Source: Thinopyrum elongatum
Taxonomy: Eukaryota > Streptophyta > Magnoliopsida > Poales > Poaceae
Assembly: GCA_011799875.1 (NCBI GenBank)
Contig: CM022300.1
Span: 167,231,837-167,295,836 of the forward strand
DNA length: 64,000 nt
Direction of reading: 5' to 3'
Part shown: piece by piece, positions 1-12,000 of the stretch
Layout: each line of letters starts with the position of its first letter
Numbering within the stretch: the first letter of the stretch is position 1
Notes under the pieces: generated by a model
What the model saw: the letters and a program-made list of their open reading frames with translations, nothing else
The model's database searches: none
What the model was told of the DNA's origin: nothing
Translations under genes and position numbers: made by a program

Positions 1-3000
1 CGGGCCTTTTCAACAATTTGTCGATATATGGCCACGGCTGGTTGTGCGAACAGCTGTTCGGCAGCCTTGGGCCATTCCCTTTGCCGGGAAGGGTCGTCCC
101 ACTGCACATCAATTCTGCTAGGGATCCAAATTTTGAAGTGGATGCCAGACTACAACTCTTATGGGGTTGCCGGCGATTGGAAGTTGCCCGAGCTTCATGC
201 AGAGATGGAGTGGGTTTCCGGTCTAGAATTAAGGGCTTCCAGGGTGGAGAGCAACATGTTCAAGCATACCTCTAAAGCAGAGGCAGAATTTATCAGGAGG
301 CGGATCAAAGAAGACAAGGCACTTCGGGCTACTGGGAAGACAAGGCCCAGAGAAGAGGAGGAGGAGGAGGAGAAGGAAGTGGAGGAAGTGGAGGCTGAAG
401 GCTAAGGCTCCTCAGATGAGAGGGATGAGGGGCACGCCGTGGAAGAAGCTACCGGGATTAGCCCTGCCGGGACCAAATTTCTTCAGGCCACGGCAGCAGA
501 GGCCCAAGGAGGATACGAGGTCAAGGAAACAGAGCAGCCTAAGGAGGAGTGGCTTGCAATGGGTCCTCAAGCTCCAGAGCCAGATCTGGATCAGCGTCCC
601 CGCAGGCAAGCCAACCGGGGATCATTTGCCACCATTCCCATGCCAGCCACCAAGAGAGTGAAGAAGATCGCCTCCAAGAATGACAAGCCTGACATGGTAC
701 GTCGTCATTCCACCCGCCTCTCCGAGGCTAAGACCCCACCCGTCAAGCGACGGACGGTCAAGGGGGTCGATCCCTGCCCCCAGTAAGTCTAGCGTCCTCT
801 CGTAGCTCGATCCCGCCAGAGCCCCTAGCTCCTCATAAGGGCTCAGAGCTGCCGGGAAGTTCTGCTCCCCGAACCTTAAAGAGGGGAAGAGCGACCCCGC
901 CGCCCGCAGGATACGCACTGGGCTCCATGCTCATCAACCAGAGTAAGGGGAAAAGCTGATTTTCCTTGTTGAAGTACCATGTACTTGGTGCTTGCTTGAC
1001 TCAACCTGGCTTGTTGTCTTGACAGGGATGAAGAACCTCTCATCCACCGGGCCAAAAGAACCAAGCAGGTGGTGTCGCCGAGGCCTTTGGTGGGCACGGG
1101 CCTGGTGGGATATAGCGCAGAAGATCCTATGCCTAGCCCCCAACCTAGCCCTCAGCGCGGAAGCATGGAGCAAGCTTCGCCCACCAGGAGAGGCGCGGAA
1201 GAACGCGCACCATCCCCCGCCAAGGAAGGAGAGGAGACTCATCAGGGCGGGGCCCACCATGGAAGGTCCACCCCAGTCCAAGTCCAAGCAGAGAAGTCAT
1301 CAGTAGGGCCCCCACTGAGGGGTCGACCCACACTAAGGACGTGGCCGCCGGGGGAATGGATACGAGTCGCAGCCCGGTAACTGATGTTGCCAGGGAAACT
1401 GATATCCCCCCACAGCAAATGACACCGGGTAATCTATTTGTCCTCATCTCTTCTTATTTGAATTACTTTGCTTCTAGGCTTTTGACCTGGCAATTTGTAT
1501 CATTCTTCCATCAATGCTTGTTAATTCCATCTGCAGCTTCGTTGGCCGAGGAGCCAGAGCTGCTAGAAGAGGTGGCTAGCATTAGTAAGGATGCTGCTGA
1601 GGAGACCACCAAAATTGACGCTGCGGAAGGCCAAGGTCAGTCTGTCGGGACCTTACAAGAATTCCATGAAGGAACAGAGAAGACCCCTGGCAGCACATCC
1701 AACCATGATGTAGTTGTGGAGGAGAAAATCCCTCTGCAAACTATGGGGCCTCATTCCTCGTTTGGTACTCCGGCAGCAGTCCCACAACCACCCTGAAGCA
1801 AACTAGCACTGGTCCTTGCTCAGCCTAGACTCGCAACCCTCGGCTCATCTATTGCAGCAAACACGGACTTTGATGAAGAGATCCAGCGCCTCTTGGCATC
1901 GTTGTCCCAGCGAACCGAAGAGACTGACGGTTCCGCAGGCGCAACCATGGACCTATCCTTTCTGGAGTCCGTGGCGATAGGTATCAAGGACATGCAGGGC
2001 AGATATAGCCTGAAGTGGCAGGCGATCAAGAAGCAGCGCGACTCCGCCAGTCTCATGGATCAGAAGCTGAGGGACAAGGCAGCAAACTGTGCGAGTGGCA
2101 CAGCAAACAGTTCCAATCCCTTCTGTGGCAACACGAGGTGATATCTATGGCCAAGGAGGACGTTGCGGCCCGGGAGATCCGCTTGGTGGAGCGCGAAGCG
2201 CTTCTGGATGCCAAGGAGAAAGACATATCTTCCCAGGAAGGGAACCTTGAGGCCACCATCCACGGGGAGGATGAAGAACTAGAGGCTCTTGTCCAGCATC
2301 GCACCAAGGACCTGGAGGACAAGCACAAGGCAACTCTTGACAAGCTCACCCTCGACTCTACTGCCCAGCTGAAGAAGATTGCCGATGAACTTGCCGCTGC
2401 ATCTACTGCCAAGGCTGATCTTGATCAATAGGTGGCCAAGCTGATAGATGACCTTGCCGGGAGTGCCAAGGAAATCGTGGCTCTTAAGGAAGAAGTGCAG
2501 AAGGTAGAGACTCTCCTGAAGGAGACCCAATCGCAGCTTTCTTCCAAGAGTCACAACCTTGACACTGCCAACAACACCATCACCAACATGAAAAGCGCGG
2601 ATTGGTCCTCTGGAAAGTGAGATTGAGTCTGCTGGTGTTCGTGAGCAGTTGCTGATGAAGGACTTGGAGAACACAAGAATTCTTCGGCAGGACCCGGAGG
2701 ACAAGCTGCAGAACCAGATCGAGCAGTGTGACCTCTTGATCAAAAGGTTGGTTGATATCACCGAGCGCCTCACTGCCCAAATCTCCAAGATGGTCATGAA
2801 GAGCTGGGCTTTCTCCATCGGTGACCACGAAGTCCCAAGTGTCAAGCTGACGCTTTTCTTTGATGGTTTGATCGAAGGGCTTAGGATGTACGAGGAAGAT
2901 AGGGTCGAATGCTTCATGGTTGAATCTCGAAAGCTTGCCCGTGATGCCCTCTTTATGGTCTTGAGCAACCTTGCCTACCATCACCCGGACCTCAACCTCT

Positions 3001-3125
3001 CTGACGGCTTCATGAGACTGCCACCGGGCGCCGACATTTACGCTACCGAGGCGAAGACCAGTCCCCTTGCTGACAAGGTTCTTTTTGTCCCAAGGGTCCC
3101 CGGAGATGAGCGCGCCCAGCCTTGA
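1..3125 (+). pseudogene. Spliced accessory gene (antisense cargo) of minus-strand Tat-like element T0, 5'-truncated by the window and decayed
   Basis: Function is not known; such extra genes are a recognised feature of Tat-lineage plant gypsy elements. Three GT-AG introns restore one frame: 783-909, 943-1025 and 1429-1546. Joining across them gives acidic, basic and Pro-rich segments, including DEEPLIHRAKRTK after 1026. A further intron may end near 1858. The second half (1893-3125) is a long heptad-rich coiled coil followed by a globular end that finishes PGDERAQP before TGA at 3123. Damage includes a TAA at 403-405, TAG at 2429-2431, and frameshifts near 1290, 2080 and 2590. It lies antisense to the LTR at 26681-27586, with its C-terminus toward that LTR, the same arrangement as in T2. 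The N-terminal domain is outside the window, so homology to the T2 gene is inferred from layout and coiled-coil content. Confidence 0.6.
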
Positions 3126-4009
3126 GCAATTCTTTTTGCCGTGGTATCTTGTAACAAGACAATCATGCGTCCGGTGTTTAAGTCCCGTACTGTTTATGGT
3201 TTTGCACTCGTTGAACTGATGTTTTAATTATGCCAATGTACGCTATCCTTCGTTTGTTTATCCATTGATGTTCATATGGTTAGTTCTTCTTTGCATATTT
3301 TGGTTGCCCGACAGTAGCCTGTTGCCGCGATTGCTGTGAGGAGCGGGTCCTTAGCATTCAGCTGGCGAGGAGATGCCCAGGCAGGTTTTTCCTTAACGAT
3401 ATTTGACGCAGCCGCCCACTTTGTTGAGAGGCTCGAAACAAAGTGGGGCCGCAAACAAATACAGTAAGCTACCATCATACGAAAGGCTTGCCATACGAAA
3501 ATCCTGGTTGCCCGGAGGATAAGCGACGTAAGTACTTGAAGAGGAATCAGTGATCATGCTAACTTACATTTCGTTAACGCTCCCCTCTTTGCTTGGTATG
3601 TATTAGGTCTCATATAGCACCTCCCTCCCTGCTTGTGATTGTTTCCCCCTTTCATGCGTCCATCCTTATTCTGAAAAGACAACAAACGAGAAGGCACACA
3701 AGGGAAAGACTTGGCAGATTATTGGTTATGCACCCACCCCCGGCAAGAGCCAGAGGGGCTAATAGAATGCTCGCAGCTGTCGATGTATGGTGAGAAGGAA
3801 GGGTCAGCCCCTCTCACCTTTTTCTTTTATTGTCAATGATCTCACGTCGGCACGCATGAAGGCCATGCCAACGCAATCGGCCTTGCCGGAGCACGTCTAC
3901 TGGGGGGTCGACCAACGGATTCGCACCAGCGCTCCACTCAGGATTCACCCTTGGCAGGACAAATACAGGACCGAGTTCCATGCGGGCTCATCGACGCTGA
4001 TAACACCAC
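3126..4009. other. Non-coding stretch of element T0 between the accessory gene and the T1 insertion
   Basis: The first few hundred bases look like a 3' untranslated region of the preceding gene (AT-rich, with GTTTGTTTA-type tracts). The rest is presumed internal leader sequence of T0, because removing T1 and one CATTG copy joins this stretch directly to 26250-26680. I see no convincing coding frame or gag homology, so gag and pol of T0 appear to be missing or reduced to unrecognisable remains. Confidence 0.4.
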
Positions 4010-4014
4010 CATTG
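4010..4014. repeat. Target-site duplication of T1, left copy (CATTG)
   Basis: CATTG immediately precedes the T1 5' LTR and is repeated exactly at 26245-26249 after the 3' LTR. This fixes both ends of the element and shows that 4014 and 26250 were neighbours before insertion. Confidence 0.85.
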
Positions 4015-4932
4015 TGTCGGTGCAACAAACCCAGGCATGTGTTGCCCAGATTATACACAGGCTCAAGAGCAAGGATGCAACATCCAAGACGAGACCAAGC
4101 CGAAGAGATAGCCCTTTGAGAAATCAAAGGGCGGATCAAGAAGACCAAGGCCAACCAAATGAGCAAGATACCCCTAAGGAAAAATCTCCCTTGCCGGGCA
4201 GGCAAGCCTAGCAGGGTCGAGGTTACCCCAAAGACAAGTCTCAAGACTCCCCCAGCAGGCTTGCCGAGGATGCCAAGGACAGACTACCCCGCCAAGGCGC
4301 CACCACTCCACCTCATAGCAACGCAAGTCACCTATCGGTGCGGTGTCGAGCCCCCAAGTGATTAAGTGGCTATTATTTGGCACATGGCAGCCATTTCCGA
4401 GGAAGATCTCCCCTAAATGACACCCGTCCAGGAGACGTGTCACGTCGACAGGCGAGAAGGTGGCTGAATAGTGCAGCAAGGCTGCCAGGCTACACCCACG
4501 ATGTGACACTAAGCGGTGCATTTAATGCGCCTTGTCCTGTCTACAGAGTTAGGTATTATAGCACTGTTTGCTATCCAATCAATACGTAATGACTGATTTG
4601 CCATTGTGGTGACCCCTTGACCAATAAAAGGAGGGCCGTGGCAACCCTAGAAAGGATTTGGACCCCTGTACACTCATACGCGCATAGCCGTTCTTGTCCC
4701 AAGGCGACCTTGCCGGGCTAGAGCGCTGCGTCTCCACCATGGTCCTTCCATTAGTCCACCAAAGAAGGAGTAGGGTTTTACGCCTCGTGGCGGCCCGAAC
4801 CTGGGTAAAAACTGCTCGTGTCATTGCTGCCGTGCTGCTCTACGCTCTCCGCTCTTTGTGCAATGTGCTCTTCCCCCTTGCCAAACCACAAGGGGCCGAT
4901 GGTCCCATACGTGGCCATGTTATACCATGACA
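4015..4932 (+). repeat. T1 5' LTR
   Basis: Starts TGTCGGTGCAAC and ends ATACCATGACA. It aligns along its length with 25328-26244. The expected TATA box is damaged (CAATAAAAGG near 4621-4631, where the 3' LTR has TATAAAAGG). Confidence 0.9.
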
Positions 4933-4935
4933 TCT

Positions 4936-4955
4936 TTGGCGCGCCAAGTAGGGGG
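4936..4955 (+). other. T1 primer-binding site
   Basis: TTGGCGCGCCAAGTAGGGGG lies three bases after the 5' LTR, where the minus-strand primer tRNA pairs. The same signal in reverse complement, with one change, stands beside the T0 LTR at 26658-26677, which supports both calls. I could not assign the tRNA with certainty. Confidence 0.7.
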
Positions 4956-5859
4956 AAGCGCTTGCACGAACCCGAGGGTGTAAGCAGCATGTCATCTTCA
5001 TCATTGTTTTCTTCATCAATGGCTTCATCATCCATGGCGCCCAAGAAAAAGTCCGGTGCTCTAGCTCACCCGTCGACCTCAAAGGCCCCTTCGCATGCGG
5101 CCACTGATGTCATGGGGGCTACGGAGGCGCACGGGGACGTGGGCGCTGCGGGGGACATGCCGGCGCAGGCGGCGTCGTCGCCATTCCCCCTGTGGGTGAA
5201 ACAGGAGCGGGAGGCGCCAGAGAAGGACACATCAACAGCATCCCAGTGGCCATTCTCCACAGGATGCGGGTGGAGAGATTATTCCATCTCCACCTCTCCG
5301 CCCCACTGTGGAATGCAGCCATAGCGATGGCGCTCGCTCTGGGATGAACCGCAACCTTCTGGCCGCCCCCACTGCGGGTGTGGCTATAGGGCATGTGCCA
5401 CCCCCAGGACAAGCTAGCTGAGACGATGCATCGAATGGGGTCGCCAATCCCCAAGTGCATCCACCTCATCGCCATGCCACCCTAATGACCGGCTCACGAT
5501 GACGAGAGCACGACACCGTCACTACCGGCACCGTCAGAAGCCAGGCGACGTCATGATCTACGTCGTCGTCTATGCCGAGCATTGTTTCGGAAGCCATGGC
5601 GCGGGCCCAACTCCTGTTGAGATTTCCACCGGCGGCCGATCAGATGGATGAGCGGAGAGCCACCATTCAGAGCTTGATTGGTTTCGCTGAGGTGGGAGGA
5701 TTACAACGGGGAGGCCCGCCATGGCCTCCACAGGCGGCGATGACAGCCCGAGCTGCTGGCCGTACCGAAGGGGCCACCCCAATGGTGCTATGCCCTCCAC
5801 GGTAGCCAGCACAGGGGCCACAGCTAGACCCACGAGGCCAAGAACCCGACGATGCATCG

Positions 5860-6976
5860 ATGGCTTCGTCTGACCCCCGGGCACGTCGAGACCAGCAACG
5901 AGTCCTGGAAGACAGGCAGAGGGAGGACGCGCGTGTCACCATCGAACGACGCCGCGAAACCCGCCGCCAGTCTGATAGGAGCAATGGCCCCGACGTCGAT
6001 GAACCCGTGCCCGGTGGAGACGAATACCTGCCTTTCGAGGTTGGGTGCCCCACCTTCACTCGCAAGCTGCGGCAAGTCCGTTGGCCATCTGCCCGTACAT
6101 TCAAGCCAGAGATACCAGAAAAGTACGATGGAAGATTGAACCAGGCAGAGTTCTTGAGCATCTACACCATTGCTATTCAAGCCGCCGGAGGAAGAGATGA
6201 GAAGGTATTCGCCAACTACTTCCCTTTGGCACTCAAGCCAAACGTGAGGTCATGGCTGATGCACTTGCCGAAGAACTCCATCTCCACCTGGGCCGACCTG
6301 TGCCATGAATTTGTTGGCGCCTTCACGGGTGGTCATCAAGAACCAGGGCACCCCTAGCGACTTGCAGCACCTCCCACAGAAGGAAGGAGAGAGTTTGCAG
6401 AAATACAAGCGGAGGTTCAGCCAGGTGCACAGGAACATTCTGGACATCCACTCGGCAGCTGTGATAGCTGCATTCCAGTCCAACGTACGCAACCGCAGGA
6501 TACATTCCAGGATGAACGTCCGGTTGCCCAGGACCGTGAATGAGCTGTACACTTTGGCGGATAAGTGTGCCTGAACAGAGGAGGGGAGGCGTCTCCCTGG
6601 TGAAGAAGATGGCGTCGATGTTGACTCAGAGGACGACGACAACGCCACCAATCAGAAGAAGAAGAACAAGAAACGCAACAAGAAGCGCAGGGATAAGGCA
6701 GTGCTAGCTATTGAAGGATCGAGTACTCCTAGTACCGGCAAGATGGCCAAGACCGAGGCTCCCAGCAAGGAAGTTGCCGCGTGTGCTGATTGCCGGGAAG
6801 CTGTGGCTGTCGAGAAGGCTGGGAAGGCCGGCGGGCCATACTGCAAGATCCATCGGACCAAAGGCCATGATCTTCAAGAGTGTCATCAGGTTGAGCAACT
6901 CATCATGAAGCAGAAGGCTGAGTACGAGAAGCATGACAAAGAGAGAGATCAAGATGCTGTTGGTGGGAAGGCCTGA
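5860..6976 (+). pseudogene. gag: T1 gag (capsid/nucleocapsid), frameshifted
   Basis: Gag packages the element RNA in cytoplasmic particles. The frame opens at ATG 5860 with an Arg-rich stretch and a retrotransposon-gag core. Near 6340 a frameshift moves coding into the frame that continues to 6574 (TGA) and, in the same frame, to 6976. The distal part has a Lys-rich run and the degenerate zinc-finger-like end YCKIHRTKGHDLQEC seen in Tat gags. A leader of about 900 bp (4956-5859) precedes it. It contains a Ser-rich open stretch from about 4990 that I do not claim as coding. Confidence 0.8.
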
Positions 6977-8051
6977 GGCGGTAGAGGAGGTCGCCCCAGC
7001 AAGGCCCCTCAGTATCAAGGGAAACCTGCCAGAGGCTGTGAGAAGAAGGAATGTGATGACGAGAGTGATGAAGGAGATGAAGAGGAAACCAGTGAGCAGG
7101 AGTTCCAGAAGGCTACTGATGCCCTATGCATTAACGGAGGTGCATCCTTGCATTCCTCTCACCGCCAGCTTAAACAGTGGGTGTGTGAGGTCAATGCCGT
7201 GAAGCCAGCGGCAGATTCTCGGAAGCCACTCAAGTGGTCCTGCACGCCCATCATCTTTGATGAAGAGGATCACCCTGACCGCACCACCGCTGTAGGGTGT
7301 TTGCCATTGTTGGTTTCACCAACAATCCGCAACCTCAAAGTCACAAAGATGTTGGTTGACGACGGGGCCGGGTTGAATCTGATTTCACCCAAGGTCATCA
7401 ACAAGCTCCAGATAGCAGATGAAGAGCTCAAAGTTACTGGTACTTTCCAAGGGATCAACCCCGGCAGAAGTCATCCTAAGGGGAAGATCACACTACCGGT
7501 AACGTTTGGGGGGGGGGGGAGTTAAACTACCGGACTGAGAAGATCGTGTTTGATGTGGTTGACCTCCCCCTGCCATACAATGGAATCCTTGGTCGTCCAC
7601 CCCTGGCAAAATTCATGGCGGCATCCCACTATGCCTACAACACGCTGAAGATGCCAGGGCCAATGGGCGTAATTTCCATTCCATCAGACAAAAAGGACGC
7701 AATTATATGTGTGGATAAGATGTACCGAGAAGCAGTCGCTGCAGAGCCCGCGGAAGCTACTGCTCCCGCCAAGGAAAGCAAGAAAGGGAAGAAAGCTAGC
7801 AAGGATGCCAAAAAAGAATCCGGGAAGCGCGCCTCATTGGAGTGCGCTGCGCCTGTTGATGACTTGCCGGAGAGTTCCAATAGCAAGAGATCAAAGGTTG
7901 CTGCGCCTGCTGTGAAGAAGGTCCCGGTAGGGCTGGTTGGCACTGATGGTACATTTACTATCAGCTCCACCATCGACGACAAATAGGAAAGCGCGCTCGT
8001 TGCCTTCCTGCGGGCGAATGTCGATGTGTTTGCTTGGCAACCATCTGACAT
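6977..8051 (+). pseudogene. pro: T1 aspartic protease and linker to RT, frameshifted at a G12 run
   Basis: The protease cleaves the Gag-Pol polyprotein. The active-site loop reads MLVDDGAGLNLIS near 7350-7390, a variant of the usual D-[GST]-G-A motif with a second Asp. The frame runs from the end of gag in register until a run of twelve Gs at 7508-7519. There it shifts, and coding resumes as LNYRTEKIVFDVVDLPLPY to the stop at 7984-7986. The segment 7700-7980 is a low-complexity Ala/Lys-rich linker. The single stop at 7986 separates it from the start of RT (8000 on). Confidence 0.8.
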
Positions 8052-9006
8052 CCCCTATGTTCCCTGGGAGGTAATCGAGCACCACCTTGTTGTCTGCCCA
8101 CATGCCTGGCCCGTCAAACAGAAGGTCCAAAAGTAAGCTTTGGAGCCGCAGCAGTTTATTGCCGAAGAGATCAAGAAACTCGAAGCTGCTGGTTTGGTCA
8201 GAGGGGTATTGCCTCCAACTTGGTTGGCGAATCCAGTTGTGGTGCACAAGGCAAATGGGAAGTGGAGGCTTTGCATAGATTTCACAGATCTGAATAAAGC
8301 ATGCCCGAAGGACCCATTCCCCTTGCCGTGCATCGATCAGATTGTGGATTCCACCTCTAGATGCGACCTGCTTTCCTTCTTGGATGCCACTCCGGGTACC
8401 ACCAGATTTTCATTTCCAAGGAAGATGAAGAAAAGACCGTGTTCATAACCCCATGTGGCACATACTGTTTCGTACGGATGCCCTTTGTGTTAAAAAGCGC
8501 TGGATCCATTTTTGCAAGAGCGGTGCAAATTGGTTTTGAGTCACAGCTGCATAGTAATATTGAAGCTTACATGGATGACATAGTGGTCAAAACAAAACAC
8601 AAATCAACCCTCATTCAGGACCTGGAAGAGACCTTTGCGAATCTTTGCAAGATCAACTTGAAGCTGAACCTGGAGAACTATGTGTTTGTCAGTCCTTCTG
8701 GCAAGCTACTTGGCTTCTTCGTGTCCCACCGGGGGATAGAGGCCAACCCCGACAAGATCAAGGCGATCGAGCAGATTCAAGAACCCAAGAGAGTTAAAGA
8801 TGTGAGGCGTTTGACTGGATGTGTTGCTGCACTGAGTAGGTTCATTTCCAAGTCTGCCGAGCATGCTTTGCCGTTTTTCAAAATCTTGAAGAAGGCAGGG
8901 CCCGCGGAGTGGACCCCGGAGGCGGACGCTGTGCTGCAAGATTTGAAGACCTACCTTTCCTCTGTTCCCACCCTAGTCGCTCCTAAACTACAAGAACCAT
9001 TGCTGC
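8052..9006 (+). pseudogene. rt: T1 reverse transcriptase, 5' part of RT/RNase H (split by the LARD)
   Basis: RT copies element RNA into DNA. Visible blocks are KWRLCIDFTDLNKACPKDPFPLP (fingers), a frameshift near 8390, GYHQIFISKED, FVRMPF and the catalytic box AYMDDIVVK near 8565-8590, then the thumb/connection with LLGFFVSHRGIEANPDK. A stop also lies at 8134-8136. The reading frame stops being T1 at 9006, where the LARD begins, and continues in register at 20791 once one GCTGC copy is discounted. Confidence 0.88.
9002..9006. repeat. Target-site duplication of the LARD, left copy (GCTGC)
   Basis: GCTGC borders the left end and is repeated at 20786-20790. With the element removed, the T1 reading frame is continuous, which confirms the boundaries independently. 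Confidence 0.9.
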
Positions 9007-12000
9007 TGTGACACCCCGGCTCAGAGGAAACCGGAACGCCCCGTATTCTAGCCCAGAGACAAGTCTTCTGGAATACGGCACTGTTAGCATAGAATAAATC
9101 AGCTTTTTATTACTATGGATAAGGTTACAAGGGTACATGGAATACATCGGCACGGAAACACTACGCCTGCCCAGGGTAGCTCTATGCTAACAGCGAAACA
9201 ACCCGAGGACGCGGAGTACCCTCGGCAGCGGAACAACGACGACGGTGGTGAACTCCACTCCACAGGGACTCTGGCTGGAATGTGTATCCTAGCTCGCAAA
9301 CTCGGAATCCTCGACAAGCAAGCAATCATGGGATGACCTGCAAACTGGCATGACACGCCAGGTGAGTACTTTGAATGTACTCGCAAGCTCACAGCAACCA
9401 AATCAGTTAAGACAAGCAACAGCATGGCACTTATAGGTTAAGCAGGTGTAAACATGATGATGTTAGAACAATACAAGCATGTCATGGCATATACTACATG
9501 CAACAGGTTGCAACTTACTCTATCGTGAGGTTACCCCGTAACCATCACCTGTAAGAACTTACCATCGAGTGTGCCACATGATAACCTCAGGACCAACCAA
9601 ACTTGGTATTACAATACCGTAGTGATAACATGATCCCAAGGAGCTTGGTCTTTACCGAGATCACCACATAACACCAAACCATGGTGATCCTCTCGTTATC
9701 ATGATCAACCAACATCGGTATCCTTGATACCACGGTGATCCTCTCGCGATCACATAAAGATCAACCAACTTCTTTCTCATCGAACCGGGTTGTTATAAGC
9801 AAGATTATTATACTGTTGACCCATAGTGTGTCCTACTACAAACTGTGCCCGTAACCGAGGATGCGGCTATCGATAGATCATACACTCTGCAGAGGTTAGT
9901 ACACTGTACCCACACCACGGAACCCATGGCCTCGTGCTCCCATTCGGGTGGACCAACGACGTTCCGACAAAACCCAATCTACTGCGTGGCACTCTCCTAG
10001 CCACTCCGACAAACTCCCCTTTGGGCTATGTCATGGGTGACCCCTGTGTCCTTCCGACACCTGCCACCGTCGTGGCCAAACAAAACTGTCCCAAACGGGG
10101 ACCTGAGCTCAATACCAAAACTGGGTTCACAAGGTTATAGTCGCCTACCGGGCCAGGGTAGCACGCACTCATAACATTCCCTAGTTGGAGGCACCAGCTA
10201 GAGGCATGACAATAGACCGAGTTAGGGCTGCCCCATCTCAACAAATGTGGTTGCACTGGTGAGCTCGATTCGGTGGTGCACTATGACTCAGCCAACAGGT
10301 GTTCAAGTTCGATTAACATCCGGTGAAAATTGAATGATGATGTGCTGAGCCATGATAACAGGATGAATCATAACAACTGGGAAAGAAACATGCAGACATG
10401 CCATCATCTTAGCATGATCTACTGCCGGTGTTAAACATGAGCATAATACTACCAACGGATACATGATAACTAGCAAGATGCATATGGACAGAATATAAGG
10501 ATGAGCATAGAACTTGAGCATATATAGTAGTTTCAGATAGAATAACATGCACACATTAAATAACTATTCAAGTAGGAAACCATAGCTACTGCAAATCCAT
10601 CATGCAAGTGGCTGTCATGGCTTGCCTGGGTATGAAGAAACCACCGAGGAGAAGTGCGGAGAGTCCGCGGAAACGATTGCCGGAAACAGTTCTCTCTCGG
10701 AGGGGGCTGTTTACGGGCAAGGGCAAAATGGTCATTTTCACTATGTGAACACATAATGAAAATGGTACCAACATGACGGGCTCGAGGAGACGAAGAAGTG
10801 GGCTTTGGAATCACCTCATTTGGAGTTATGAGCAAGAAGTTATAGTGGTTTTGCTGCGAGGGACTTTTCTGCAAATATTTTATTTACATATAGGTCCTAG
10901 ACAGTTATTCTACTGATAAAAAGAAAGTGCACTGTTGCACTGGGCCGGCTCGGGCTGAAGCTGCCGCCGCTGCTACTGTGCACATGGGCCAGGCCCAACT
11001 GCGCGCGCAGGGGTGACGTTGAAGACGGTTTCCGTCAAGTACGCTTTCCCTTAGGAAAAACGACTCTCTAGAAACCCGCCTCCACTAAACGCGTGGGCCC
11101 GGGGCCAAGTCAACGGCTGGGTGACTGGCTAGTGGGGTCTGTGGCTAGTGGGGCCCGCCTGGCCGGCTGCCTTCTTCTACCTCGCTCCTGACCATGAGGC
11201 CGAAGCAGAGCCGGCGCCCGACGGCGACCGCCGGTGATTCCGGCCACCATACGAGACGCGCGACCTGCCAAAACGACCAGGGGATCGAGCCGCATTGGTG
11301 GGTGGGGGTCTCCACCGCCGGGGAGCAGCGGAACAAAGGCGGTCATGCCTGAGGCGGAGAGCGGGGTCGGGCATAGGTGCGCTCGTGGCTTGAGGCCACC
11401 GGAGGAGGGGGAGGGGTGCTGGGGTGGCTCTATGGTGGATGTGGAGACCTCCGGTAGTGGTGGAAGGGGGAGCAGAGCCCCGGCTCACTGGAATTTAGCC
11501 AGGCTTTGGCGGCGGCCATGGCGGCGATCGCAGGCAAGGAGGGCCTCTGGGGCTTCGGGGAGAGGACGGGGAGGACTAGGAGAGCGAGGTGGAGAGGTTG
11601 GTGAGGACAGGAGCACTCTGGACGGCTTTATATAGCCGAGGCGACGGCGAGGTGATAAGGACGGCCACAGCAGCGTTCTTACGGGAAGCTTCAAGTAGGA
11701 GTGGAGAGAGCTCAGGCGAGGTCAGAAAGGCTCGAGCCGGCCTCAGGTCGACGCTAGCTCCAACTGAAGCTTCCGGAGGCGCGGCGAGGTGGCGGCACTC
11801 CGGTGGAGCATCGATGTCGGTAGTCCCGGCCAACAGGCTTGGCTCCAAGGATGGCTGGGAGAGGATAGGGGCGCCAGGGCATCACTGCAGACGTCGGCAC
11901 AAGGCGATGGCAAGGGAAACAGAGGAGAGATGCGACGGCGCACTGCGGAGCTCGGTTTTGGCCTGGCCCTTGCGAGGTCATCACCGGCACCACATGGACT

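Noticed and set aside
412..1447. Minus-strand open frames opposite the T0 accessory gene
   Set aside because: Mirror frames of a GC-rich coding region. The + strand frame is the one restored by the splice sites.
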